DNA of 37,230 nt from UBA1049 sp964525815 (GTDB lineage Bacteria > Bacillota > Clostridia > Oscillospirales > CAG-382): the NCBI GenBank assembly GCA_964525815.1, contig CAZGJQ010000008.1, forward strand, positions 1 to 37,230. The letters run 5' to 3'. The translations under genes and the position numbers were made by a program. Shown here piece by piece: positions 8,123 to 15,356 of the stretch (positions are counted from its first letter, which is position 1; the number at the start of each line of letters is the position of its first letter). Below the pieces are notes generated by a model. The model was not told where the DNA came from. It worked only from the letters and a program-made list of their open reading frames with translations, and ran no database searches.

Positions 8123-8851
8123 TCAATCAATAATCCCGCTTTTTTGAACCTTGTCCCAGTCAACAAACAGACTGAGCTGTTTCTTAGGTATTACGCCTCT
8201 TCTGCGAGCATTAAGACTTCGCTCCGTTATGTAGTCGTTTTCCATCAGTTTTTTCAATGAGGCGGAGACCTTTTGCTTTGTTGCGCCCCTGCATTTTTTC
8301 ATTACGAATGCGACAGCATCGTTAAAATTGGGTTCGGGGCTCTCTTTAAGATAATCAAAAATATGGCGGTAGAAGCTTCCGTGTATATCCTGCTGTGTAG
8401 GAAGAATCACATAGCTGCTCGCTGTTTCCTGCAAGCTCTTGGAGAACGAATCCTGTATGCCGTAAATGACAACTTCCTTATGATAGAAGTTCTTAAGAAA
8501 CGATGTTACAGAGCTGAAGTGTCCGTCGCCCGAGAATAAAATAAAAACCTGTATATCGTCAGAGGACAGAGCCTTTTGATAGATGTTATCGAGCAGGATA
8601 AAATCGGTAAAATCCTTTTTTACGCCGTAAGGATTTCTTGTATCGATAATTTTGTTTGAATAAAGACGGATTCGGCGTATCTCGTCCGCTAAACTCTTGT
8701 GTGAGAAATCGGCAAAGAAAGAAACTTCAATAAGATTATACTTTTGGTTGAGTTCCTCAAACCAGCCCTTTATATTGGGCTGCAAACCGTAATTGTTCTT
8801 GAGTGAAATGTACCAGTGCTCGTAGTCCACAAATGCCACCGCCTTGGGCAA
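8123..8851 (-). CDS. NYN (PIN-like) domain ribonuclease, LabA/DUF88-type, with C-terminal winged helix
   Basis: PIN-fold NYN proteins are metal-dependent RNases. Conserved acidic positions are visible: AFVDYEHW (about 6-13), the TDFILLDNIY helix, and SGDGHFSSV (about 107-115). A C-terminal segment (about 175-240) looks like a winged helix (KQKVSASLKKLMENDYI). The annotated TTG at 8851 has no well-spaced Shine-Dalgarno. The frame stays open upstream to an AGGAGG at 8915-8920 with ATA at 8911 and ATC at 8905; reading from there adds NILGFLKKEPAKEQ, a plausible protein start. A promoter at 8941-8968 puts transcription start only about 15-20 nt before that AGGAGG, so initiation probably occurs at the non-canonical codon and the true gene may be 8123-8911. 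Monocistronic, with its own terminator. Confidence 0.8.
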   Translation of the reverse strand: MPKAVAFVDYEHWYISLKNNYGLQPNIKGWFEELNQKYNLIEVSFFADFSHKSLADEIRRIRLYSNKIIDTRNPYGVKKDFTDFILLDNIYQKALSSDDIQVFILFSGDGHFSSVTSFLKNFYHKEVVIYGIQDSFSKSLQETASSYVILPTQQDIHGSFYRHIFDYLKESPEPNFNDAVAFVMKKCRGATKQKVSASLKKLMENDYITERSLNARRRGVIPKKQLSLFVDWDKVQKSGIID

Positions 8852-8940
8852 TGCGGAGTTGGTTGTCTGCTCCTTTGCCGGCTCTTTTTTTAAAAAGCCT
8901 AAGATATTTATAGACCTCCTTTCGTAAATATTATACTCTC

Positions 8941-8968
8941 ATTATATACTTTTTTCGCCCAAAGTCAA
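8941..8968 (-). promoter_or_regulatory. Sigma-A type promoter of the NYN gene
   Basis: On the minus strand: TTGACT (8963-8968), 16-nt spacer, TATAAT (8941-8946). It lies just past the sigE stop codon. The predicted start near 8934 leaves a very short leader before the AGGAGG at 8915-8920. Confidence 0.75.
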
Positions 8969-8984
8969 TAGCAAGTAAGAGCGG

Positions 8985-9713
8985 TCAGTAATTTTGCTTA
9001 GTCAGATAATCCTTCAGCTTTTCTATTATTCTTTTTTCCAGCCTTGAAATATAGCTCTGGGATATTCCTAAAATGTCTGCGACCTCCTTCTGGGTTTTTT
9101 CCTTGCCGTATTTGCCGTTCGGACCGATTCCGAAGCGCATTTGAATAATACGCCTGTCCCTCTCGGGCAGGGAGCTTATAGCCTTCATTATTATTTTTTT
9201 ATCCTCGCTTTCCTCTATGCTCTTATATACATAATCACTCTCCGTTCCCAAAAGGTCGGACAGCAGCAGCTCGTTGCCGTCATAATCGATGTTTAGGGGC
9301 TCATCCAGCGAGAGCTCCACCTTGAGATAAGTATTTTTGCGTATGTACATAAGAATTTCATTTTCGATGCAGCGGGATGCATAGGTAGCCAGCTTGATTT
9401 GCTTCTCGGCTCGGAAGGTATTGATTGCCTTCATAAGCCCTATCGTTCCTATAGATATAAGATCCTCTATTCCCACCGAAGTGTTCTCAAACTTTTTAGC
9501 AATGTACACAACCAGCCTAAGATTATGCTCGACAAGGGTTTTTCTTGCGTTCTCGTCGGTATCCAGACGGCTTATCATCACCGCTTCCTCATCCTTGGAA
9601 AGGGGAGGGGGCAGGGTTTGCGGACCGTTAATATAAAACAGCTCTTCCGCACTTATTCCCAACTTTTCCTTTAGCCAAAGTAAAACAAGGTTATACTTTG
9701 AGGTCAGCTTCAT
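8985..9713 (-). CDS. sigE: RNA polymerase sporulation sigma factor, pro-sigma-E
   Basis: Mother-cell sigma factor of early sporulation, made as an inactive precursor. The 242-residue protein keeps the pro-sequence (about 1-30) ending near EELFYINGPQTLPPPLSKDE, the region SpoIIGA recognises and cleaves. Region 2 follows (NLRLVVYIAKKFENT, DLISIGTIGLMKA, KLATYASRCIENEILMYIR), then a sigma-E specific DEPLNIDYDGNELLLSDLLG block and region 4 with the helix-turn-helix QKEVADILGISQSYISRLEKR. The ATG at 9713 has AAAGGAG 8 nt upstream. It lies directly downstream of spoIIGA, as in Bacillus and Clostridia, so the two are probably co-transcribed. Confidence 0.97.
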   Translation of the reverse strand: MKLTSKYNLVLLWLKEKLGISAEELFYINGPQTLPPPLSKDEEAVMISRLDTDENARKTLVEHNLRLVVYIAKKFENTSVGIEDLISIGTIGLMKAINTFRAEKQIKLATYASRCIENEILMYIRKNTYLKVELSLDEPLNIDYDGNELLLSDLLGTESDYVYKSIEESEDKKIIMKAISSLPERDRRIIQMRFGIGPNGKYGKEKTQKEVADILGISQSYISRLEKRIIEKLKDYLTKQNY

Positions 9714-9800
9714 TTAAAAACTCCTTTTCTCCGGCGGTAGAGATGAAAAACCCTGCATAATCGTTCAGCGCCGGATGAACGGTTATGGGCAGCATGCGTT

Positions 9801-10625
9801 TTATACTGTTAGGGAATAGGGCAAAAGCCCGTCATAGGTCGCATAATCAGAGGTTCCGGTATCAATTGCCACAGCGGCCTCCACAGTTTTTTCTTTTTGA
9901 AAAAACGGACGTATTACTATTTTTTTCGGTATAAAGCCGAACAACAAATCACTTCCCGAAGCGGTCTTTATGGGAATGGGTCTGAGCGGCACCGGACTGT
10001 TCTGCAGCACCGGCTTGTTAAGCGGAGGAGGCATTTTCCCCGAGCTTATTATTATTACTGGAAGTGAAGAAAAAGGCTCGGTAGCCATGTTTCCGCTGTC
10101 CACGAGCAGGTTAAGCCTGAGAGGAGCGCCGTCTATGTATATATCGGCACGCATGGACTTTACAACCGCCTTTTTTTTACAGAGCAGGGAATAAGCGAGC
10201 GCAATCACGGTTGACATTATCGAGATAACAAGCAAGCTTGTCGCACTTATTTCGGTATAAATCCCCTCAGCGAATCTACCCGATATTCCATATACCGCAT
10301 TTAGTAGCCCTCCCAATAAAGCAGAGGTAAAAACAAATACACCCACTGCCTTTAACAGCTCCTTTACCGTGCTTATTCTAAAGGCTATTAAGCAAATTAT
10401 ACAAGCGGCGATAAGGTGCATCGGGATTGAAAAGAACCATTCTAGAGGATAAAGGATATAAAATAAAAGCGAGTATGCAGCACCGAACAGCGAGGAAAAA
10501 AGTATCCTTAAGGTTCGGATTTTTTTCGACAGAAGCTTACCGCTTATAAAAAGACACAAAAAATCCAGCACAAAGTTTATAAGCAGTAGAATGTCGGCAT
10601 ATATTATATATATCTCCTCGTTCAT
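9801..10625 (-). CDS. spoIIGA: Sigma-E processing membrane peptidase SpoIIGA
   Basis: Septum-located aspartic-type protease that cleaves the pro-sequence of sigma-E after a signal from the forespore (SpoIIR in Bacillus). The N-terminal half (about 1-150) has five predicted membrane segments (e.g. ILLLINFVLDFLCLFISG). The cytoplasmic C-terminal half contains the active-site motif LLVDSGNMATEPFSSLPV, with Asp in DSGN. The C-terminus (DTGTSDYATYDGLLPYSL) matches the family's end region. A TTG at 10628 is also in frame, but the ATG at 10625 has AGGTG 7 nt upstream and is preferred. Sits 87 nt before sigE. Confidence 0.93.
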   Translation of the reverse strand: MNEEIYIIYADILLLINFVLDFLCLFISGKLLSKKIRTLRILFSSLFGAAYSLLFYILYPLEWFFSIPMHLIAACIICLIAFRISTVKELLKAVGVFVFTSALLGGLLNAVYGISGRFAEGIYTEISATSLLVISIMSTVIALAYSLLCKKKAVVKSMRADIYIDGAPLRLNLLVDSGNMATEPFSSLPVIIISSGKMPPPLNKPVLQNSPVPLRPIPIKTASGSDLLFGFIPKKIVIRPFFQKEKTVEAAVAIDTGTSDYATYDGLLPYSLTV

Positions 10626-10645
10626 CAACCGTCACCTCTTTCCTT

Positions 10646-10684
10646 ATTATATTATAAAAACGAGCGGGAAAAATATATGTCGTA
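10646..10684 (-). promoter_or_regulatory. Possible spoIIGA promoter region with Spo0A-like box
   Basis: Minus strand TATAAT sequences occur at 10646-10651 and 10651-10656, without a good -35 at normal spacing. On the plus strand 10678-10684 reads TGTCGTA, one mismatch from the TGTCGAA core of Spo0A boxes. spoIIGA in Bacillus is Spo0A-activated with poor -35 spacing, so this is plausible but only suggestive. Confidence 0.3.
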
Positions 10685-10729
10685 TGTATGGTGAGAGAAT
10701 TATCTATTTAAGGAGGTATTTGGATAACA

Positions 10730-10939
10730 TTGAAAAAGCCCTTGCTTGTATTAAAGAAACAAAAGAACACCGCCAAAATATTGCTTGCGATTGTGCTGCT
10801 GCTTATCGGTGCGTTCATCATCTATGAGAATAACAGGGAAGAAAGCGGATATATACAGGTATTTGGAGAACAGGGGCAATCAACCGGTTCGAGGAATAAA
10901 ACAGTCGCCGATCTTCTTGGCAGAATAATGGAGGGATAG
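10730..10939 (+). CDS. Small single-pass membrane protein upstream of the M50 protease
   Basis: A 69-residue protein not recognised as a named family. It has a basic N-terminus (KKPLLVLKKQKN), one strong membrane segment (about 15-29, ILLAIVLLLIGAFII) and a polar C-terminal part of about 38 residues, probably outside the cytoplasm. It is transcribed divergently from spoIIGA and ends 23 nt before the M50 protease, so the pair is probably an operon. By analogy with SpoIVFA/BofA holding SpoIVFB, it could be a protease regulator, but the sequence shows no resemblance to either. The TTG at 10730 lies 13 nt after AAGGAGG (10710-10716); an ATA at 10724, 7 nt after it, is better spaced, so the start is uncertain. 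Confidence 0.6.
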   Translation: MKKPLLVLKKQKNTAKILLAIVLLLIGAFIIYENNREESGYIQVFGEQGQSTGSRNKTVADLLGRIMEG

Positions 10940-10962
10940 TTATTTACATAGTTCTTCCGCGT

Positions 10963-11532
10963 TTGAATCTGCGCATAAGCGTTTTTTGTCCGTTGTCCCT
11001 GGGGCTTATTATCGTACTTGAGGGCGGTCTTACCTTTTGTCTGATGCTTGCCGCTGTAATGCTGCATGAGTTCGGGCATTATTTCTTCATAAAGCTCTGC
11101 GGCGCAAGGATAAAGAGAATAGACATAGAACCGCTCGGAGCGTTGATAGTGTATGCCGACGGGGATACCGGACTGAACGAGGACATTGCCATTGCGGCGG
11201 GAGGGGTTATCTTCAACATTTCCGCCGCAATTGCGGGAATAGTGCTCTTTGCCTTTTTTTATGAGCTGCATCTTTTTATTTTCATTGCCACAAACCTTGC
11301 GCTTGCTTTTGTGAACCTGCTTCCGGTAAGCAATCTTGACGGAGGAAGAATGCTTATGGCAATACTGCTAAAAAAATGCGATATTGTAAAAGCGGAACGC
11401 ACCTCAAGCAGAGTTTCGGTTGCGGGGAAAGTGCTGCTCTTGATTATTTCGGCTCTGCTGGTGGTTGCTTCCGGCTACAATACGGCGTTGATTATACTTT
11501 TTTTGTTGAATATTATACAAATAAACAATTGA
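10963..11532 (+). CDS. M50 (site-2 protease) family metalloprotease, SpoIVFB-like
   Basis: An intramembrane zinc metalloprotease of 189 residues. The zinc site HEFGHYF is in the second membrane helix (about 36-42), and the third ligand lies in NLDGGRML (about 126-133). Several hydrophobic segments make up most of the protein. It has no PDZ or CBS domain, so it is a minimal S2P close to SpoIVFB, the enzyme that processes pro-sigma-K. Its position next to spoIIGA-sigE and a small membrane protein supports a sporulation role, but generic clostridial M50 proteins look similar. The TTG at 10963 gives a typical S2P N-terminus (NLRISVFCPLSLG) but has no close Shine-Dalgarno; GGAGGG at 10930-10935 is 6 nt before an ATT at 10942 in the same frame. 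Confidence 0.82.
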   Translation: MNLRISVFCPLSLGLIIVLEGGLTFCLMLAAVMLHEFGHYFFIKLCGARIKRIDIEPLGALIVYADGDTGLNEDIAIAAGGVIFNISAAIAGIVLFAFFYELHLFIFIATNLALAFVNLLPVSNLDGGRMLMAILLKKCDIVKAERTSSRVSVAGKVLLLIISALLVVASGYNTALIILFLLNIIQINN

Positions 11533-11557
11533 AATCGCTCTTTTTTTGTGATAGAAT
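11529..11557 (+). promoter_or_regulatory. Sigma-A type promoter of the AlgX-like lipoprotein
   Basis: TTGAAA (11529-11534), 17-nt spacer, TAGAAT (11552-11557), overlapping the stop codon of the M50 gene and 37 nt before the next start. Confidence 0.65.
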
Positions 11558-11593
11558 AGCAAAATCACAGGTATAACTAAGGAGCTTATCGCA

Positions 11594-12952
11594 ATGAGAA
11601 CAAAAAAATCGGTGTTGATTTTGTTTACGCTGTTTATTGTGTTTGTAGTATTGTTAACTGCCTGCAATACTGAGACAGATAATCAATCGGAGGATTCCGA
11701 CACGGGGTCCGGCGTTTCGGAGAGCTCGGTCGAGTCCGTAGCGGATAACGAGAGCGAAGCATCGGAGCCGGATGAGCAGTCCGACCAAGTAAGCGAAGCG
11801 GAGGAAAGCAAGGAGCCCATACATAACGAGCCTACTGAGCACCTTTCCATACTCGCAAGCACACTTACAGACAATAATTGCTTTGTGGTCGTGGGTAAGT
11901 GTGAGGAGGGAGCGGTTATTACCGCAACCACCGAAACGCAGAGCGTTACCACCGGTTCGGACAAGGGGTTTTATTCGGTGCGGCTTAATAAGGAGGGCAC
12001 GGAAACCAGGGTTACCATAACTGCGACGGGTACCGTAACCGAGCAGTATACAGAGGATATAAAACCGGTGGTTCCCAACTCGGATATGTGGCCTATTGTG
12101 GGCGGTAACGAGTATAACTTCTTCTTTCAGAGTATGATGCCCGATTTTATGCACGAGACCTCAATGTCTGATTTTAGCCTTGATTCGCTTACAAACAGAA
12201 TCAAGGACAGAATAAGCAGGTTAAACGAGGAGCTGCCCGGGACCGAGATTGTTTATATGGTTGTTCCTTCCAAGGCAAGCATTTATCCGGAGCTGGTGCC
12301 GGAGGATTACCCGCAGGGCACTAAGAAGAGCAGGCTTGAGCAGGTGAACAAGGCGCTTGAGGATGCCGGAGCAACCGTCATAAACCTGCTCGATGTATAT
12401 AAGGAGCATAAGGAGGACGAGTATAAAATTTACTGGGGAACGGACAGCCACTGGACCGATTACAGCGCATTTATCGCCTACACCGAGCTTTTTAACCATA
12501 TAAGCGACAGGTTTCCTGCCGCCGCTCCCCGCAAAGAGATTGAGTTCGATTTTATCGGCGATTATTATAACGGCGGCGACATGATATATTATATGATGAT
12601 GGATCAGAACATAATGCAGGAATATTGTCATTATCGCAAGCCAAGGTTCAGTTTAAACAGCGATATTGCCTCGGTACCGAGATATCGAGCCGAGAATTAC
12701 CTGATGTACAGCGAAAACACGGCAGCAGAGAGGGTTTTCCATACCGGACAGTCGGGTATGCCCAATCTGTATGTTATGAGGGATTCCTTTGGTGCTCATA
12801 TTTATGATATACTCGCAGATCGTTCAAACACTACGGTATACAAGTCTATGTGGGCGTTTACATACAATATCGGTGATATTAAGCAGTACTCGCCCGATTA
12901 CATTATTTATATAATGTCCGAGTGGAATATAGACAATATCATCAAGGGTTGA
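11594..12952 (+). CDS. AlgX/AlgJ (DHHW)-type SGNH hydrolase-like lipoprotein, putative O-acetyltransferase
   Basis: A 452-residue exported lipoprotein. The signal peptide ends in a lipobox, LLTAC (Cys at about 24). An acidic Ser/Glu-rich linker (about 25-78) and a small beta domain (about 85-150) follow, then the SGNH-like domain. The motif GTDSHWTDYSAF (about 284-295) carries the Asp and His of the catalytic triad, and MRDSFGAHIYD (about 395-405) carries the nucleophilic Ser, so all three residues are present. Relatives of AlgX/AlgJ transfer acetyl groups onto exopolysaccharide or cell wall outside the membrane, usually with an MBOAT protein (AlgI-like); none is in this window. AAGGAG lies 9 nt before the ATG. 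The substrate is unknown. Confidence 0.78.
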   Translation: MRTKKSVLILFTLFIVFVVLLTACNTETDNQSEDSDTGSGVSESSVESVADNESEASEPDEQSDQVSEAEESKEPIHNEPTEHLSILASTLTDNNCFVVVGKCEEGAVITATTETQSVTTGSDKGFYSVRLNKEGTETRVTITATGTVTEQYTEDIKPVVPNSDMWPIVGGNEYNFFFQSMMPDFMHETSMSDFSLDSLTNRIKDRISRLNEELPGTEIVYMVVPSKASIYPELVPEDYPQGTKKSRLEQVNKALEDAGATVINLLDVYKEHKEDEYKIYWGTDSHWTDYSAFIAYTELFNHISDRFPAAAPRKEIEFDFIGDYYNGGDMIYYMMMDQNIMQEYCHYRKPRFSLNSDIASVPRYRAENYLMYSENTAAERVFHTGQSGMPNLYVMRDSFGAHIYDILADRSNTTVYKSMWAFTYNIGDIKQYSPDYIIYIMSEWNIDNIIKG

Positions 12953-12983
12953 CAAAAAACTGGGAAAATAACTAAAAAATATA

Positions 12984-13021
12984 ATAACGGTTACACTACT
13001 TTTTATCGGAGGAACCGTTAT
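12984..13021 (+). promoter_or_regulatory. Hairpin with the ribosome binding site in its loop
   Basis: A 9-bp perfect inverted repeat: ATAACGGTT (12984-12992) pairs with AACCGTTAT (13013-13021). The 20-nt loop contains GGAGG (13008-13012), and the 3' arm ends in the first two bases of the ATG at 13020. This could expose or block translation of the 26-residue ORF. Confidence 0.5.
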
Positions 13022-13100
13022 GTTAGGATTTGTAATAGGCTTGCTGCTCGGAGCATTGCTGGGCGTAGCGTTTATGTGTATGTTTAGAATCAACAGCTGA
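13020..13100 (+). CDS. 26-residue membrane microprotein, DUF3789-like
   Basis: The ORF encodes 26 residues: MLGFVIGLLLGALLGVAFMC, then MFRINS. It is almost entirely one hydrophobic helix with regularly spaced glycines (GxxxGxxLG pattern), and resembles the very short DUF3789 proteins of Clostridia, which have no known function. Its ribosome binding site GGAGG is 7 nt upstream, ideal spacing. It would escape normal gene callers because of its length. The conserved short length, good start signal and glycine pattern support a real gene; the DUF match is from memory. Confidence 0.55.
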   Translation: MLGFVIGLLLGALLGVAFMCMFRINS

Positions 13101-13231
13101 TACTATTCAAAAAAAGCTGAAAAAGGTCGTTGCGAGGCGAGCGAAATGCACTCGGTAAAACGGCTTTTTTGGCTGTTATGCATAATAAATGTACGCCTTT
13201 TTGTGCAATGGTAAAAATACATAATTTTAGC

Positions 13232-13260
13232 TTGATTATTTTACCTGAAGATGATATAAT
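13232..13260 (+). promoter_or_regulatory. Sigma-A type promoter of the oligopeptide-binding protein gene
   Basis: TTGATT (13232-13237), 17-nt spacer, consensus TATAAT (13255-13260), 50 nt before the ATG at 13311, which has AGGAGG at good spacing. Confidence 0.75.
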
Positions 13261-13310
13261 TATTTTATGCAAAAAAATCTTGCAGCCACGCCTTTGTAGG
13301 AGGATAACAT

Positions 13311-15122
13311 ATGAAAAGGTTTTTGATTTTACTTTTATGCGTAACCATGCTAGCGGGCACTCTCGCAGGGTGTACAACCCTTAAGGGAGATGAGAGAGGC
13401 GCAGTTATTTCCATGTATCTCACGTCCTACCCTCAGACCCTCGACCCGGCACTGGTTCAGTTGAATTCGGATGTAACACAGCTATTGGGACTGATTTATC
13501 AGAGCCTGACTACTATTGACAGTAAGGGTAGGGTGGTCGGAGCACTCGCAGATAACTGGTATCCGTATTATGATAGAGTGGACGAAGAGTATAAGATGTA
13601 CTTTGAGTTGAAGGAGACAGGCTGGAGCGACAAGCGTCCCGTTTCTGCGGATGACGTTGTTTATGCCTGGACCCGCATACTCGACCCCGCTACCGAGAGT
13701 CCGTATGCAGCAATGCTTTATCCTATAAAGAACGCAAAGGCGGTCAAAGCCGGCACCATGACTGTGTTTGACCTCGGTCTTGCCGCTGTGGACTCCGATC
13801 TTCTTGAGATTACCTTTGAGGAGGATTTTGACGCTGATGTGTTCGCTGAAATTGTTTCCAGTATCCACCTCAGCCCGTTAAGGGAGGATATTGTTACAAG
13901 AGCGCAAAAGGACGGCGAGGATTGGGCGGCAAGTGCAGCCACCATAGTATGCAACGGTCCCTACAGAGTGCAGGCACAGGACGAGGGTACCTCTCTGGTT
14001 CTTGAGCGCAACGCTTATTATTTCCGTGAGGAGGACGATTATCTCGACAAGTATGTAATTCCTTACAGAATAGTTTGCCTGTATCAGGAAGAAGCGGTAG
14101 GAACGAGAGGAGACCTTGATACCGTAAGAACTCAGATTGAGTATCAAACCAAGCGCTATGAGGACGAGAACATATTCTACCTCGGTGGTTTCGATATGAA
14201 TACATTTGCAGATTATTCCAAGGATATCGAGACAATGCAGACCCTTAACTCCTATGTTTATTATTTTAACTGCGAAAGCGATGTTTTGTCGGATGCAAGG
14301 GTTAGGAACGCGCTATCGACAGCTCTTGACCGTAATAAGATTGTAAGCGAGATTACGGGCACGGGCGAGGTTGCAGCAACCGGTTATGTTCCGTTCGGAG
14401 TGTTCGACAAGGATAGAAGCACCGATTTCAGAAAGACCGGAGGAGATATTTACAGCACCACCGGCAGCATTGAAGAAGCAAAGAGCTTACTCTCTCAGGC
14501 TAAGGTGAACAGCGGCTCCTTTACGCTGACCTATCTTATTCCGGAGAGTAAGGAGCTTAGGGATACCTACAAGGGCAGGGTTAATTATACCAATGTTTAT
14601 GAGGATATAGCTAAATATGCCAAGGATGTCTGGGAGCAGCTCGGTTTCAGTGTTCAGCTGGTGGGACTTCACCCCGATGAGTATTTACAGGCTCTGTACA
14701 ACAGAGAGTATGATGTGATGGGTATTAATAATATAATGAACTCCGTCGATGCATTTACCTATCTTGCTCCGTTTTCCAAGTTCTACAGCGGAACAAGGGT
14801 TTCGATTGATTTTGAGAAGGATGCATTCTCGCTGCATTATACGAACCTTGACAGCAAGGAATATGATGAGATTATAGATTCAATAGTGTTTATAAGCGAT
14901 CGGGAGCAAAGAGCGACCCTGCTGCACGATGCGGAGAGTAAATTCGCCGAGCTATGTCCCGCAACCGCCTTGTTCTATCACTCAAGCAGCTTTGTTGCCT
15001 CCAAGCAGCTCAGAAACATCGACAGCAGCTTTTTCGGCTATAATACCTTTGATAAGCTGAAGCTGAGGAACTACAGAGAGATTAATTCCCGTGAGGAAGA
15101 GGCGAGTAATATATCCGAATAA
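13311..15122 (+). CDS. Peptide ABC transporter substrate-binding lipoprotein (family 5, OppA-like)
   Basis: A 603-residue lipoprotein with a signal peptide and lipobox (LAGC, Cys at about 21). The family-5 signature is clear: the N-terminal LDPALVQLNSDVTQLLGLIY, the SDKRPVSADDVVYAWTRILD block (about 105-124) for the region facing the ligand, and CNGPYRV near 205. Relatives deliver oligopeptides (rarely nickel or sugars) to an Opp/Dpp permease. No permease or ATPase genes lie beside it, so it is an orphan binding protein that must share a transporter or act as a sensor. It has its own promoter (13232-13260) and a strong terminator (15207-15239). The stretch before it (13101-13231) holds only a weak repeat-like hairpin. 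Confidence 0.92.
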   Translation: MKRFLILLLCVTMLAGTLAGCTTLKGDERGAVISMYLTSYPQTLDPALVQLNSDVTQLLGLIYQSLTTIDSKGRVVGALADNWYPYYDRVDEEYKMYFELKETGWSDKRPVSADDVVYAWTRILDPATESPYAAMLYPIKNAKAVKAGTMTVFDLGLAAVDSDLLEITFEEDFDADVFAEIVSSIHLSPLREDIVTRAQKDGEDWAASAATIVCNGPYRVQAQDEGTSLVLERNAYYFREEDDYLDKYVIPYRIVCLYQEEAVGTRGDLDTVRTQIEYQTKRYEDENIFYLGGFDMNTFADYSKDIETMQTLNSYVYYFNCESDVLSDARVRNALSTALDRNKIVSEITGTGEVAATGYVPFGVFDKDRSTDFRKTGGDIYSTTGSIEEAKSLLSQAKVNSGSFTLTYLIPESKELRDTYKGRVNYTNVYEDIAKYAKDVWEQLGFSVQLVGLHPDEYLQALYNREYDVMGINNIMNSVDAFTYLAPFSKFYSGTRVSIDFEKDAFSLHYTNLDSKEYDEIIDSIVFISDREQRATLLHDAESKFAELCPATALFYHSSSFVASKQLRNIDSSFFGYNTFDKLKLRNYREINSREEEASNISE

Positions 15123-15206
15123 CTGTGCCGGTTTACAGTGAAACGAATAAGAAAAGAACGTGGGTCAATATTTTGGGGTGAAGAATCCCGGAAGATAAAA
15201 CAGAAT

Positions 15207-15239
15207 CCGGAGTGGTGTTAAGCCACTTCGGTTTTTTTT
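15207..15239 (+). terminator. Intrinsic terminator after the peptide-binding protein gene
   Basis: 9-bp stem (CCGGAGTGG/CCACTTCGG, one G-T pair) with a 7-nt loop, then eight T residues. Strong, and cleanly separates this gene from the hydrogenase operon. Confidence 0.9.
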
Positions 15240-15304
15240 GTGTTTTTCTTTAATTCAGCCCATAATTAATCCGTTTGTCTTATAAATGGCTCGGTGAAAA
15301 AAAT

Positions 15305-15356
15305 AGTATTTTTTGCAAATACTTGACAAAGTATATTTAATCGTATAAAATTATAC
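15305..15356 (+). promoter_or_regulatory. Hydrogenase operon promoter flanked by two palindromes
   Basis: TTGACA (15323-15328), 17-nt spacer, TAAAAT (15346-15351). A 7-bp palindrome (AGTATTT, 5-nt spacer, AAATACT, 15305-15323) ends on the first base of the -35, and a 6-bp palindrome (GTATAA, AA, TTATAC, 15343-15356) covers the -10. Both are candidate operators. The 15123-15503 gap otherwise holds the terminator described above and an AT-rich leader of about 145 nt in which I see no hairpin or ORF. Confidence 0.7.

Noticed and set aside
12953..12990. TTGACA and TATAAT before the 26-residue ORF as a promoter
   Set aside because: The hexamers are about 25 nt apart, too far for a sigma-A promoter.
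13101..13175. GC-rich repeat-like hairpin after the 26-residue ORF (AAAAAAGC ... GCTTTTTT)
   Set aside because: The arms are 40 nt apart with a poorly paired middle; it may be a terminator or a dispersed repeat, but I cannot support either.
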